Origin: Halicephalobus mephisto
Taxonomy: Eukaryota; Nematoda; Chromadorea; Rhabditida; Panagrolaimidae
DNA length: 64,000 nt
Assembly: GCA_009193035.1 (NCBI GenBank)
Contig: SWDT01000042.1
Coordinates: 124,001-188,000, forward strand
Direction: 5' to 3'
The notes under the pieces are model-generated. The model had not been told where the DNA came from. It saw nothing but the letters and a program-made list of their open reading frames with translations, and made no database searches. How positions within the stretch are numbered: the first letter of the stretch is position 1; each line of letters opens with the position of its first letter. Below, piece after piece: positions 12,619 to 24,067 of the stretch. Position numbers and translations under genes: made by a program.

Positions 12619-14560
12619 TGATCTCCACATGAGGACAAAGATTCAATAGCTTATAGTTATCTACAATGGGACTGTTTTCACCTTAATTATTTCGATGATC
12701 ATCGAGAATATAAGCATAATGCCGACCTCCAAGGTAGAGTAATTGCCGGGTTAAGTTATTATTTCCATCTAATCTGCATGTGCTATTGATTTTTAAAATG
12801 TTTATTGTTACTGGCGTCATAAAAATAGGAAGAGTAAATATAATTGTGGTTTTTAGATGCTTGAAGAAGGAAAAACCGATTACTTGGCTTTAGATTTATC
12901 GTTTCTCCCGGCCAGTAATCCCATTGATTTACACATCAACAATAGATCAGTGCTTGAAGGCAACTGTAATCTATAAGGTTATTATATAATTTAACTATAT
13001 CTTATTATTGTTTCAGTTACTGGGTCAAATGAGGTTATCACGTTGAAGATCTTTGGATCTCTTTATCAATTATCTTCCCTTCAATCTCTTTGGATTTCAC
13101 TCGTCAAGCAATGCTGATCGAAAACTTTGCTGTCAAAATAGATCGACGAGTTTTTGTAAAATATTTAACTCAACTAAAACCTCAAAGAAATCGATTTCAT
13201 GAATTTCAGATAATAAACTTTAATGCTCTAATGCTTTAATTATAATCTCCTATTAAAGTTAAGGGATTTTCATTCATTTTCTTGTTGATAACTTTTTCTA
13301 GGGTCTCTTATCATAAATAAAATAAATAAAAAACGGGTTTTTTAAAATTTTTAAATCATTAAATCAGAAATATTTTATATTATTTACTTTAATCCCGACA
13401 TAATTTTATTGCTTTTTTTGCATTTTTCGTTTTCCAATATCTGAATGAATAGAAAGCAATAAAAATGAAACGAACGATAATATATCAGAAAATATAATGC
13501 TCATTGATATTATTTTACCAAAAATGATTTAGGGAGCAAGTTGCCTCCCTTGAAGCTTTTTTATAATAAAATTACCATGAGAGGGAATTGTTCAAAATGT
13601 GATACAAACACAATAAGTCTCCTCAAAGGGCCGTAAAAACAAAGCAATGCGAGATGTCATCGATGAAGAATAATATTCGTTGTTAAATGTATTTGGATAT
13701 TGCAGAGGGCTAGAACATTTGTTATTATGACCGAATATCTGATTTTCTCAGTGTTGCTGATTTGATTGCTGTCATCAAGAATCCTATTCTCAAATTTTAT
13801 TGTAATCATCAAATTCAACAACTAGTATACCCACATCCGGTCTGATCATAAATTGAATCTAGAAAGTCATACATAACTGGATGACATATTAATACGTTAA
13901 TTCAATTCTTCTGAGAATTTTCCCCAGGAACATCTACAGACTACTTAGATCCTACAAAAGGATCTTTAGAGAAAATCAGAGAAAGATCTGCTATAACCAA
14001 ACAAGGCCTTAAAACAGATTAAATGATTTATAAATGTTTTTGGAGAAAAATTCTTTCAAAAGAGATTGAATATTTCTATTAACACGATTAAAGAAGTCTT
14101 GGACAACTGTCATCCAAAGTTCAGCATCTATTAAACTACTTTGAAATTTTATTTCAATTACTGCTAATTGTGATTTTAATTGTCTTGTTCCTGAAAAACA
14201 TCCTGAGCAAAGCCGTCCTATATGGTCTGATAGAGCAAATCACTAAGATTCCGTTGAAAGTAGAGTAGACTCCAAAAAAGTGAATCAATAATTCGGCCCA
14301 CACTGAAATATCTAATTTTATAAAATGAAAAAAGTAGTTTAGATTTAATTGATTGATTTTAGTGTTGATTATGACTTCTTTAATATTTAATAGCTACCTT
14401 CATATATCACGACTAATGCGCAGCGGGGATAGAACATTTTGTACGGTTATGCTAGACTTGTGTCTGAGATGCTTACAGCCCAATTTTAACAACTTTAATT
14501 CAAAAATTAAAACCGAAAAATGATCTCACATAACTTTATATTTTTCATATGAAATTTTAG
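12619..14560. other. Intergenic DNA with a possible decayed exon
   Basis: The first 150 bp are probably 3' UTR. A plus-strand piece at about 14150-14265 could code a hydrophobic helix followed by a polar tail ending in a stop, and its flank resembles the sequence at about 10290-10400. It may be a decayed relative of the upstream receptor. Nothing else can be supported. Confidence 0.3.
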
Positions 14561-14830
14561 AAGCTATCCTAGGCAAATTTTTATTGTTTTACAGTCGTGG
14601 TGAAAAATTCTAGATCTCCTTAGAATCGGGGATTAGTCTTTAGAATCCAAGTTTCTGAAGGTCAACTTTTGGTTTTAGATTTAAAATTTACAAGTTCAAT
14701 CATCCCCGTTATAAATACTTTTTGGTCAGTTCTAACTCCAGAATTGGGGCATAAATACTTGAGATCCATATGTCCGGGACACAAGTGTCGTAACAGAGTT
14801 CTGTACTATATATGATCCTGGTCTAGAAAT
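14561..14830. repeat. Dispersed repeat, family 1
   Basis: The segment shares an ordered series of short matches with 39460-39720 in the same orientation (the stretch around GGTCAACTTTTG, then TATAAGTACTTTTT-like and AGAATTGGGGCATA-like blocks). Parts recur in the opposite orientation at 31080-31210 and 36230-36400, upstream of two of the heptad-repeat genes. It is probably an old non-coding mobile element. Confidence 0.5.
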
Positions 14831-14929
14831 TTCCAAATCCTTTTAGGCAGAATACATCTCGAAAAAGGTAATTAAAAAATTGTGTAAGATTACGAAATAG
14901 TTACTACGCAAAAAGAAAACTTCGGACTG

Positions 14930-15130
14930 CTGTAGTTTCTAAGCTTTAGGAATTCCCGTTGGGACCATTTCGTAAAAGAACTCATGCATAGTTTCTATAA
15001 TATAATTGATTTTAAAATCATGTAAAATTAAGAAATAATTGCGATGCAAAGAAGTAATTTCAAGCCACTTTAATCCGTAACAAGTTCTGGAACTTCGCAT
15101 CGGGACAATTTCGCAATAATACTCGTTTTT
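14930..15130 (-). repeat. Copies of the TCTCGAGA-type tandem or dispersed repeat
   Basis: Two diverged units of a roughly 125 bp repeat (family 2) read on the minus strand. Each has a GCGAAATTGTCCCGATGCGAA-like core, seen at 15110-15085 and near 14970-14945. They lie directly after the last recognisable exon of the chemoreceptor at 15172-16040, where its TM7 exon would be expected. Confidence 0.5.
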
Positions 15131-15171
15131 GGTTTTCACAATACTGATTGCGTTCAGTTTTACCCACTTAC

Positions 15172-16040
15172 GAAATATGTTATCCATTTCGGCCAATATT
15201 GTTCCATATAGAACACATGTCGGGATCACCAAGCAGATTATTGGAATCGCCATCTGGAAGCATAAAGTAATAAGCAACTGCTTCTGCAATGTATATGTCG
15301 TTTTTGTCAGAGAATTCTTCCGAGAATGCAAAATTCTACCGCTTTTAATAGCTAAAGCGAATAAGGCGATAGCAACTAGTAATATTTCTCCTAAGCTAAT
15401 GATAGTTACATACTGTATCAGATTATCGTCGTAGAAACCATTACAAGTCGCATGTACGTAGATGTAATAAAATTCGGGGTAATTTTGAGCAACAAAATCA
15501 GTAGATTCTTTTTCGGAAAATTGGAAAACTAAGAAATTCGGAATCAGAGACGGAACAGGGTAAAGGAAAACAATTAGTCCAATCACGAGGATGGCTTTCT
15601 TTGTTTGGTAAAAGTTAATATTATTTTTTAAGGAATAATATCGATAAAGAAACCCGAAAAAAATGGATAAACCCGTAGCACTCAGATTCCAGTGCATCAT
15701 TATCTAAATTTTAGAATTATTGTCTATATGAAAATACTACACTCACATAACTAATTGAACCGTAATAGCTCCAGTAAAAACCTCTGATGACCCCTGTAGC
15801 GCACATGAACGGATACGGTAGCATGATCATGGGTGCATGGATCAACGTCATATGGAGGCCCATAATCATGGCGGAAATTACAGTAAATAAAATATAGTAT
15901 TTGTAATTTCCCATAGGCGTAGTACTGTGATTCCAGATTAAATAAATACAAATTGAATTTACTAACAAATTAGATACTGTATTAACTTGCAATTTAAGAA
16001 AGTAGTCATCGAAAGAATCTAGGATTTCAGAACTATTCAT
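15172..16040 (-). CDS. Str-superfamily chemosensory GPCR, 3' end unresolved
   Basis: Two exons (16040-15747 and 15703-15172) join in frame to 275 residues carrying TM1-TM6 of a nematode Str-superfamily chemoreceptor (str, srj, sri or srh-like). Diagnostic pieces are SICIYLIWNHST in TM1, then MGNYKYYILF at the start of TM2, an F-x-YRYYSL segment after TM3, and TYTLQKQLLITL leading into TM6. The 15172 end is a good GTAAGT donor, so at least one further exon with TM7 is expected. Downstream there is only repeat-like sequence, and no TM7 exon was found. The gene may therefore be truncated. The start Met at 16040 is preferred to an upstream in-frame Met at 16097 because the extra residues are not typical of the family. 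Confidence 0.7.
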
Positions 16041-17760
16041 TTCTAAAACTAGACAACGGTGTAATGCCAAGAGACTTGGCAAAGCCAACGGTAGCAAATG
16101 ATGCTGTCTGTGGAGAATTAATTTTCAAAGTGTACAGAACCACAAAATGTCTCGTGACTTTTAATGTGCAGTTGAACTTTGTATGACTATTTTTAATGAT
16201 ATTCAGTGTTGATGAAAAACAACTTTTTGATACTTTTAAGTATACCCCACCGAAGAGACATGGAAATTGCTCTTGAATTACTTAAAGCAATAATTACGAT
16301 GGTTTTGAAATTACAAAACTACTGCAATTGAGTTATCCAATTTTTTTTATCACAATTAATAATAATTTTTTCTTAATTATTTTATGACTCAATTATATAC
16401 TAATTAAATCCAATATTTTTTGAATTTTTCTCAAACAGGAATTTTGAACTTTCTTTAAAATTTTCTTAAACCTTTGAATCCAAGACCTGAAACTGACTTC
16501 TGGAAAGTTCTAGAATTTCCTAAAAATCCATTTAAGGGCAATTTCGTAAAACTTTTACTTTTAATTTCCAGAATTGTATGATTTTGTATGAATTATTTTA
16601 CTTTAATAATTATGAATGAATTTATTTTTTATAACATAGTCAATACAGTAATCATTGCTAGATGTATTGTTCTTAAAACATTAATCATTTAAAAAAATAA
16701 AAATTTGTGCAGTATTCAGTGTTGTAAAATTTTTTATCTTACATTACATGAGTAATGACATGAATAAAAAGACTAATTGAAATATTTCAATTCCGGAGGG
16801 ACCTTTTAATGAACTTTTTTCTATCAAGTCTGATTTTGGCAATCAGTTATTGTTTGTAATTGTATTTAAAATTTAATGATAACTTCGTCGGGAATTCACA
16901 GCCATTTGATGAATTATTTAATTTTCCAAAAATATTTTGGTTTTCTAATGACTAATAATAATATAAATCTACAATAACTGTACTTCATATCATCATAAAT
17001 GACGAAAACTACCGTTGTGAAATTCTCTCAACACAAATTTCTCAAAGTTTTTAGAGACGAAACTAGTTTACATGAGAATTTCAGTTTTGAGCGGTGGTTA
17101 TTTTGTGGTAAATACAAGTAACATACAACTTTCTTTCGACTACAGTAAGATAACCAATTGATACCCAGGCTATTTCCCTTTGGAATTACTCCCTAATTTG
17201 GTCGTGCTTTACTAAAACAGATTTATTCACCTTGTCATTACTGTCTTCTGAACCTTGTAGAACTTGTGCAAATGCATAATTAAAACGAATTTAATTCTCA
17301 TGTAGATGTACATTCAAAGTTAGGAAGGATTTAACTTTTTGCAAATATTTTCGAATTTTTTTGTTTTTAGATATATCTATAAATCACGAATATTTAAAAA
17401 TTTAAAAGACATATCTTTATTTCTAAATAAAACTAAAATAATTATTTCTCATATACTGTAGTAATGTTTAACAATTAAATTAGTTTAACTTAAACTTTTT
17501 ATATAATTGTTTTTTAAATTTTTCCTATTTTGTTAGAGTTCGAAAAAAAGTTGGGATTAGCGGATATAAACACATTTGGCAGTTGGATGTTTTCTGATCA
17601 GACAGGCTGAGTTAGATGTTTGTAAATTGTACCTGTAGATACAGAGACCGAGATTTAATAGTTTTAATCGCCTTGCACAAAACACAATCACCTCAATCAA
17701 TTTAAACTTCAAAACAACCGACTGTATTTAGTCCAAATTTCTCTTTTATCATAGTTTTGT
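16041..17760. other. AT-rich intergenic DNA
   Basis: No gene is supported. There are weak copies of the family 2 repeat near 16490-16560 and 17010-17060 (TTGTGAAATTCTCTCAACAC). Otherwise nothing is visible. Confidence 0.4.
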
Positions 17761-17907
17761 AAAAAAGCGTAACTTTTAGCCCTGTAACAATTACGAAATG
17801 TGACACGATCGTCACATTTTTCATGAATGTTTTGTATTTGTGACGAAAATAGGAACGCAATAGTGACGATTTACATTTGTTATTGGTCTAAAAGTTGCGC
17901 TTTTTGT
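17761..17907. mobile_element. MITE-like element with terminal inverted repeats
   Basis: The left end AAAAAAGCGTAACTTTTAG (17761-17779) is matched in inverse at the right end by CTAAAAGTTGCGCTTTTT (17888-17905). Inside lies a perfect palindromic pair, AATGTGAC and GTCACATT, around 17797-17818. With a length of about 145 bp and no coding capacity it looks like a miniature inverted-repeat element. No target-site duplication was established. Confidence 0.55.
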
Positions 17908-18146
17908 ATTTATATGTAAAAAATAAAAACAATAAAATAGGTAATGCGATAAAGATCTGGAGTATTCATAAATGTCGAAATAGAGCTGTTGAGATTAATG
18001 GGATTCTCTTGAACGATGTCTTCAATAATACTAAAAACCCTCATCAACCTTTGAAATTCACTTTTATTGTTTATTATTTAACTATGAACTCAAATTATAA
18101 AAAATAAAATTTTTAAATCCACAAATATAATCAAACTAAATACTGA

Positions 18147-20595
18147 TTACTTCGCCCTCCAGTTGATTCTCGCGGGCATCGTCAGAAGATATCCATGATC
18201 GTAAATGTAAACTCTTTTGTCGAACGGATTATAATTCATCATGTTTGCGTTCCTGTAGAGATTCACCCATTTGATATTTGGCTTACGGTATCTGCTGCGG
18301 TAAAAATCATAGGCAATTATGATTTCTGATTTTAGTTCTTTTCCACTTTCGACGAGGTAGAGGACTCCACAGACGACGAAGCCATTGGAGACATCTGTGT
18401 GGTTGATCAGGGTTAGATTCCATGTTTCGTAAATGGTCAGATTCCCGATGTCAAGCTTTGCTACAGAAAGAAACGGAGTGTTTTCATAATGGAAAAGGAC
18501 CCAGAGGGCGTTTTCATCAACAGCAAGATCGAAATAATTCATGGATTTGTTGAAAAGATACTAAAAAGAACCCAACTATTTTTAAATCAAAAATAGGACT
18601 TACGTGATCTCCTTTGTGAGCAGCTTGTTCGTCGATGACGACTTCGGAATAATGTCTTGTTCCCAGCTCGTATCTGGCTATTTTCGGAGTTCCAGCTCGG
18701 TGGAAGTAGACTGAGCCATTGAAGAAGACCAAATTCGTCCCATCATACATGACAGGAAGTTTATGACTGAAATTACAGAAAAAAATTAATTTCAATCTTG
18801 GTTTAGAAAATCCCACGTTCTGTAAACGATTTGTCTTCTTAGATCGGCTTCGGTTTCGTACTCTTTTATCGTATTCCCTTGGAAATGAGTAGTTAGCCAT
18901 CTTTTTAAGGAGTCTGACCCTGTTCGGGGATAAGCATCCCTCATCCAAGCTCCGAAGTAAGTGTTGGAATGAGCGTGGAAGACCGGCTTCCCAAGGTCTT
19001 TGAGGAAGCAATCTGCAACAAATTCCACTTTTTACGAACATAATCTAATTTCCGGACATGATTATCAAACTTCAAATAATCTATGAAAATAGAGATTACG
19101 GTTTTGATATTTTCGAAGATTTCTTAAACATTACGGTATTCTATTCGGTTTTTTGTATTTTTAAATTAAATAATAGATCGAATAATAGTAGATACCCAAA
19201 ATTTGTTATTTTTCGTATTCTGTTTTTTGTCTCTTGCTTTTCCACGAATACCAGTTTCATAAATGAAATAAAAAATCAAACTAATCAGTGAATTTTCGCC
19301 GACACTCAAAATGGTTTTTGATTTTTTATAATTCATTAGATAAGTAAATCCCTGATTCCTTCGAGAGTGAATCCTCTCGCTCGTGGACCACAAGTTCAGC
19401 GAATGAAGAGACAAATCTGGCTAATCAGTGGATTTTCGCCGACACCCAAAATGGTTTTTGATTTTTTTCAAAATACATTCGAAAATACGTGAAATAATAG
19501 GAATTCAACTCACGAGCAGTAGCTCCTTCAATGTAAGCTTGTTCCGTGGTTGTTATCAGGTCTTCGTCTAAAGACCCAAAAGTGAAGTTCTGAATACAGA
19601 CTCTGACACACGCATCTGCTTTCGTTTCGTTCTCCAGCATCTGGAAATTAAAAATCAGTGTTTTGCATTACCAAAATTGAGGATCAGAGTTTGAAATTAA
19701 AATTTGGATTTTTCCGGTTTGAAAAAGTTGTTTTACTTAAATTGATAGAACTTGATGTGTGAATTTTTTCAAAAAAATTAAAATTCCGTCTTAATGTGAG
19801 AATCCGAACTTTCAACTTCAAACTTTGACCGTCAATTTCGGTTATACAGAGCACAGAAAATTTAAAAAGCTGAATGAAATTTACGTTTTCGATGATGAAA
19901 GGAACTAGTCGGTCGACTCCCCTCGGAGCGCCTTCTCCGTCTGAACTGATCCTCTTCGGACACTCCATCTGCTCTACTCGAGGACATTCGAGGGGAGCTT
20001 GGGTGATGAAATTCTCAGCCACAGGGCACTTTGGACAGACGGCATCTTTCCCGGGATCTCCTGGAGGACCTACGGGACCTTGGGGTCCTGGAAAACGAAT
20101 TTAATTTTAATCATAAATGTGCAAAATTACCAGGGATTCCCATGAGTCCTTGTTTCCCCGGAAATCCTCTAACACCTGCATGGCCTGGAGGTCCGATTGG
20201 CCCGGGATCCCCTGGAGGACCTCTCTCAGAACCACCGGCGTCGGCACAATATTGATGGATTTCGAGACATTTTTCTAACAACTCATTCATCTTCAACAAA
20301 AAATTACTTTTTAAATTAAACTTAATTTTACCTGAATTTTACTCAACGAATGAACCCACATTTCATTTCCAGTCGTGTTAACAGGTAATTGTGGCTTGAA
20401 TCCAGGAGATCCGACTTCAGGACGGGCTTCTCTTTTTTCTCTAAGTCCGACGGAGTTCTCAAATACGGAGCACTCGTTTTCCAAAGTTGATATCCGGAGT
20501 TTCACATCCAAAGCAGCCAGAAAAGTCAAACAAAATAATCCAATCTGGGATATGCCCAGATTTCTGATAGTTTTATATTCTTCAATATCGTCCAT
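18147..20595 (-). CDS. Collagen-olfactomedin transmembrane protein (gliomedin, UNC-122/COF-2-like)
   Basis: Seven exons (20595-20332, 20290-20131, 20087-19885, 19640-19514, 19012-18817, 18766-18604, 18560-18147) join in frame to 508 residues. Order: short cytoplasmic start, one helix at about residues 15-30 (type II anchor), a REKR furin/BLI-4-type site at 52-55, a Gly-X-Y collagen run at about 107-157 shared by exons 2 and 3, then a cysteine-containing linker and a C-terminal olfactomedin domain from exon 5 on (FGAWMRD, then HKLPVMYDGTNLVFF). This architecture is that of vertebrate gliomedin and C. elegans UNC-122 and COF-2, which act at the cell surface at neuromuscular contacts. Which orthologue this is cannot be told from sequence reading alone. 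It is divergently arranged with the Beclin-like gene, 511 bp apart. Confidence 0.88.
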
Positions 20596-21106
20596 GTCTG
20601 GCGAAAATCAAAAATACAATGATCCAATTTTTTATTGATAGAGGACTTTTTTGTTTATTCCTGATCATCGATGTAAACTGATATCTTTGGTTCCTCTTTG
20701 AAGATAGAAATAGATTAACAAAATAACAATGTACAAATTACGAATTTTAAAATTACATTTTGTATTTAAAAAAATTTCTTATTGCATTTCTGGCGTAGTG
20801 TTCTGAATTGACAATTCGCACTCGAACATGTTTCAAAAAAACGTCAACATTGAATTGGAATTTTTATTTTTGTTTTACATTGTTTTTATTTTCGAAGGTT
20901 TTTGTTTATATTCTTTTCTATCAGGAGAAGTACCAATCTTTAACCTGAGAAAAATATGACTCACAACGAGTAATCAATCGGTTCCTTTGATAGTGACTGA
21001 CGGACGGTGTGTGACGTGAATTTATTTTCTTTAAAATTTGATGACTATTATTATTTCAACAACTGTTTAATTATATTCAATGGATAAATTTTGTTTTATG
21101 TAAAGA
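20596..21106. promoter_or_regulatory. Shared divergent upstream region
   Basis: This 511 bp interval lies between the start codons of the minus-strand collagen-olfactomedin gene and the plus-strand Beclin-like gene, so both promoters should be here. No TATA box or other specific site was clear by eye. Confidence 0.4.
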
Positions 21107-22115
21107 ATGAATCCCAGTTGTGTTACATGCGGAAGGAAGCTCCAGAACCTCAAGGAAGACGACAGTGATCTCATGAGAGCTTTAAAAGTAAGTTTAATTT
21201 TTTATTTTTAAAATTTCCAAATTTTCAGGAAGCTAGTCGGAGGGAAAACCTTAATCATGCTTACAACTTGCTCGATCTCCTGGACGAACACTCCTTGCGT
21301 TCTCCTCTCTGTTTTGTGAGTTGCTTAATCTGGCTTCTGAATTTATTAATTCCTATTTAGTCTTGCAATCTCAATGCTCTTAGTGAAATGAAAGCAGAAC
21401 TAAATGGAATAGAACAAGAAATAATCGCTTATGAGACTGCTCTGAAGGAGTTGGCCAAGGACAAAGAGTCTCAACCCTATTACCCGGGTCCGATGAAGAG
21501 GAAGCTCAGTGAATTAAGTGTAAGTTTACCAAAGTTGTTGGTTGTTTTAATTTCTAATTATCGAATTGGATTAATTTAGCTAAAATTCATATTTTTCGAT
21601 TTTTGAGTTTAAATTAGTTCAAATCGGTCCGAATTAGGTCAAAATCAACATCTACTTATTATTCCTTTGTTTCGCTATCTTTTTAATGCATGATTCTAGC
21701 TGGAAGAATTGAAACTTGAACAAGAGCTACTCTCCCTCGAAATCCAGGAAGAACTTCTTTGCGATGATATTACTTCCCAGATCAAAATTGAAGAGGATCT
21801 TCAAAAAGAAGAAGAATACTTGGCGAGAGAACGACGAAGGTGTCAAAGGTATTTTTTTTATTTACGATTGGAAAGGATTACCATTCATGTGCAAAAAATC
21901 TTAAATGACTATTGTTCGAATTTTGATCTTTAATTTATTTTAGGAAGTTCGTAGAGAATCTTGAAACCTGGAACGGTATCCATACCCAAAGTAAGTACTA
22001 CAACAACTCGGCCAAAACGCTCGAATCTGCAAATCTTGTCGAAAGGATTACAAGTTCATTTCCCCCACCTGTGTACTCTCTGGAAAACAAGGACAAAAAT
22101 GACTGTTCTATTTAA
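21107..22115 (+). CDS. Truncated Beclin-like protein without BARA domain
   Basis: Five exons (21107-21187, 21229-21315, 21361-21519, 21700-21848, 21944-22115) join in frame to 215 residues. The N-terminus has the paired cysteines of Beclin/BEC-1: CVTC at residues 5-8 and PLCFSC ending at 58. Just before the second pair is a helix with an LLDLLDEH motif where Beclins carry the BH3 segment. Residues 63-170 form a long E/K/L-rich coiled coil, as in Beclin dimers. Beclins are about 400-450 residues and end in the BARA domain that binds membranes in the autophagy PI3-kinase complex. Here translation stops soon after the coiled coil, and no BARA exon is visible before the next gene. A strong unused donor (AAAGTAAGTAC, about 21989) may mark where a lost exon was once joined. 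It is either a paralogue of reduced function or a decaying gene. Confidence 0.72.
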
Positions 22116-23345
22116 AAACGGGCAATTATCAAAGATTTTGATCTGTGTGCCTATTTTGTGGATATCCCCATTGTTTAAGTGGTCGACAGTAGACCGTCGA
22201 GTCTGTGATCAACGAACTTTGCGATTCTTGATCATTAAATTGTCAGAAAATTTATAAAAAAGTTATTTTTAACATTTAAAATGACAATTGAAAAGTGGAA
22301 GGTAAATCCGAGAATCTGATCGATGAACTTGATTATTAATCTTGCATGAACTGAGGGAAAATAGATAATCTGGTTTATCCAATAGTTCTAAAGCCGTTGA
22401 AGCAGATCTGGATGAATTCTCATCTGGATAATTAGCTGTAAGATCAATGGTTTCTTTAAATTTCGAAATTCATTTTTGATTTTATATCTACTAGTTTTTT
22501 ATTTTCTTGAAATTTTTTGTGGTCTTGAGGACTTAATAAAAATTATTTTTTGATGTGTGAATTGTTTCTTTGAGGCATTTACTCCCTGGACTTGTGTTAA
22601 TTTCGAATTTTTAAAAATTATTTTTTTAATTTGATCGTCATTTTAGATTAATTTAACTATGAAAACGATTAATATGAAAAAAAAGTTAAATTAGTTTTAT
22701 AAAATCAGAATATCAAATATCCCAGGAAAATAACTATTTTTGGGTCAATCTTTTTGGTCATGATTACTGTATTAGACCAGTTCATCGACCAAAAACCGAT
22801 GTAAAAACAGCGAAATTTTTTGGACGACAGTTTTTCTTCTGGAGTATTTATCCTCTGAAATTGCCCTAATTTAGGAATTTTTTAAATTTATTTTTTCGAA
22901 ATTACTTAATTGACATGTTAGATTAATTAAAAATGAAAAAATTAATCCAAAAAATATTGATTTTATGAAATCAGAAACCAAGTACTTCGAGGAAGAAACC
23001 GCCGCAGGGGAACGATTTTGTACAATTTTAGGAATTAAACTGAAGCTTGTATTTCACAAATAGGAAAACTTTAGTGAATAGACCGTACGAACGAGTATTG
23101 GTTCGGTTCCTTTTTTGGAGACAATTGTTGTTTCATTCGTCGTTTATGTTCAAAGTTTGAAAATTATTTCTGTTTACAAAGTACCTAATAGAGATTTTTC
23201 CTAAACGTCTGGAGTTTGTCGACTTTGAAGAATTCACCGCCCATGGTTTACAGTATATTAAGGAGACTTTGTGATGGTCCGGGACGTACTTAAGGTTGAC
23301 AAAGTGTAATAGCATCGTACTGGTTTGAAAATTAAAAATGAATTT
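22116..23345. repeat. Intergenic DNA with diverged direct repeats (family 3)
   Basis: Two related segments (about 22600-22700 and 22880-22985) share TTTCGAA-T(n)AAA, then TTAGATTAATT and AAAATCAGAA blocks. Similar sequence forms a direct repeat at 54060-54430. No coding sequence is supported; the 98-codon frame at 21961-22257 is an out-of-frame read through the last Beclin-like exon and UTR. Confidence 0.45.
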
Positions 23346-23640
23346 TGCTGCGAAATTGTCTCGAGACGAATTTCCAATCGAAATCAAAAATTGTAAAACT
23401 TGATATTTCTGTACTTCTACGAAGATCTGATTATAATTATGATATTATAAAAATCTAAAACGGTTTTTGTTACGAAATGATCTTAATGTGGATTTCTAGA
23501 ACTTTCCGCTCGAGATCAAAAAGCGCAAAATTCAGTGTTTCTGTGGTTTTACAAGGATCTAATTATAGTATTTTAAAAATAAAAGGTTTTTACGAAATCC
23601 TCTCAACATGGATTTTTTAGGATATTCAAAGTCAGAAAAG
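23346..23640. repeat. Tandem array of the roughly 120 bp TCTCGAGA repeat (family 2)
   Basis: Three consecutive diverged units start at about 23350 (GCGAAATTGTCTCGAGACGA), 23471 (TACGAAATGATCTTAATG) and 23591 (TACGAAATCCTCTCAACATG), a spacing of 120-121 bp. Each is followed by a run such as AACTTTCC, then a GATCTGATTATA-like block. Related units occur at 25998 and 26131 inside the next gene's fourth intron, and singly at 14945-15110, 17011, 50710 and 54991. Confidence 0.65.
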
Positions 23641-24067
23641 GATCAATTTCTACTGAAATTGCCAGATTTTCCTTTTTTCTAACACTGCAGATCTCTCTCC
23701 CTTTGCGCGGGAATTCAAAAATCCCAAAGAACAATATGTTGTTTTTTAAATTATGATATTTGTCTTAAAAATCCAGAAATTTAATATTTTTTGCTGAATT
23801 ATATGTATTTCATTAGTTTCTACTTGACACTTTTTCATCGACTTTTACTTTCCTAGTTAATCCTACGTTATACCACAAGTACATCCCGCTTCCAGTTGCG
23901 TTGTCTTTATATGAATTGCCCGTGCTTTTTAAATAAATACCATGTTTTTATCTTTGAATAATGTCCTCTTGGTGATTTTCCTTCCGAAAATTCACCAGAC
24001 CGAGAAATGAAATCTGTTTTCGAGTTATTATATATGATCACATTTCAGTTCTTTTTCCCGACCGAAA

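Noticed and set aside
15129..15434. Plus-strand frame opposite the Str-class receptor.
   Set aside because: Antisense shadow of the TM5-TM6 exon.
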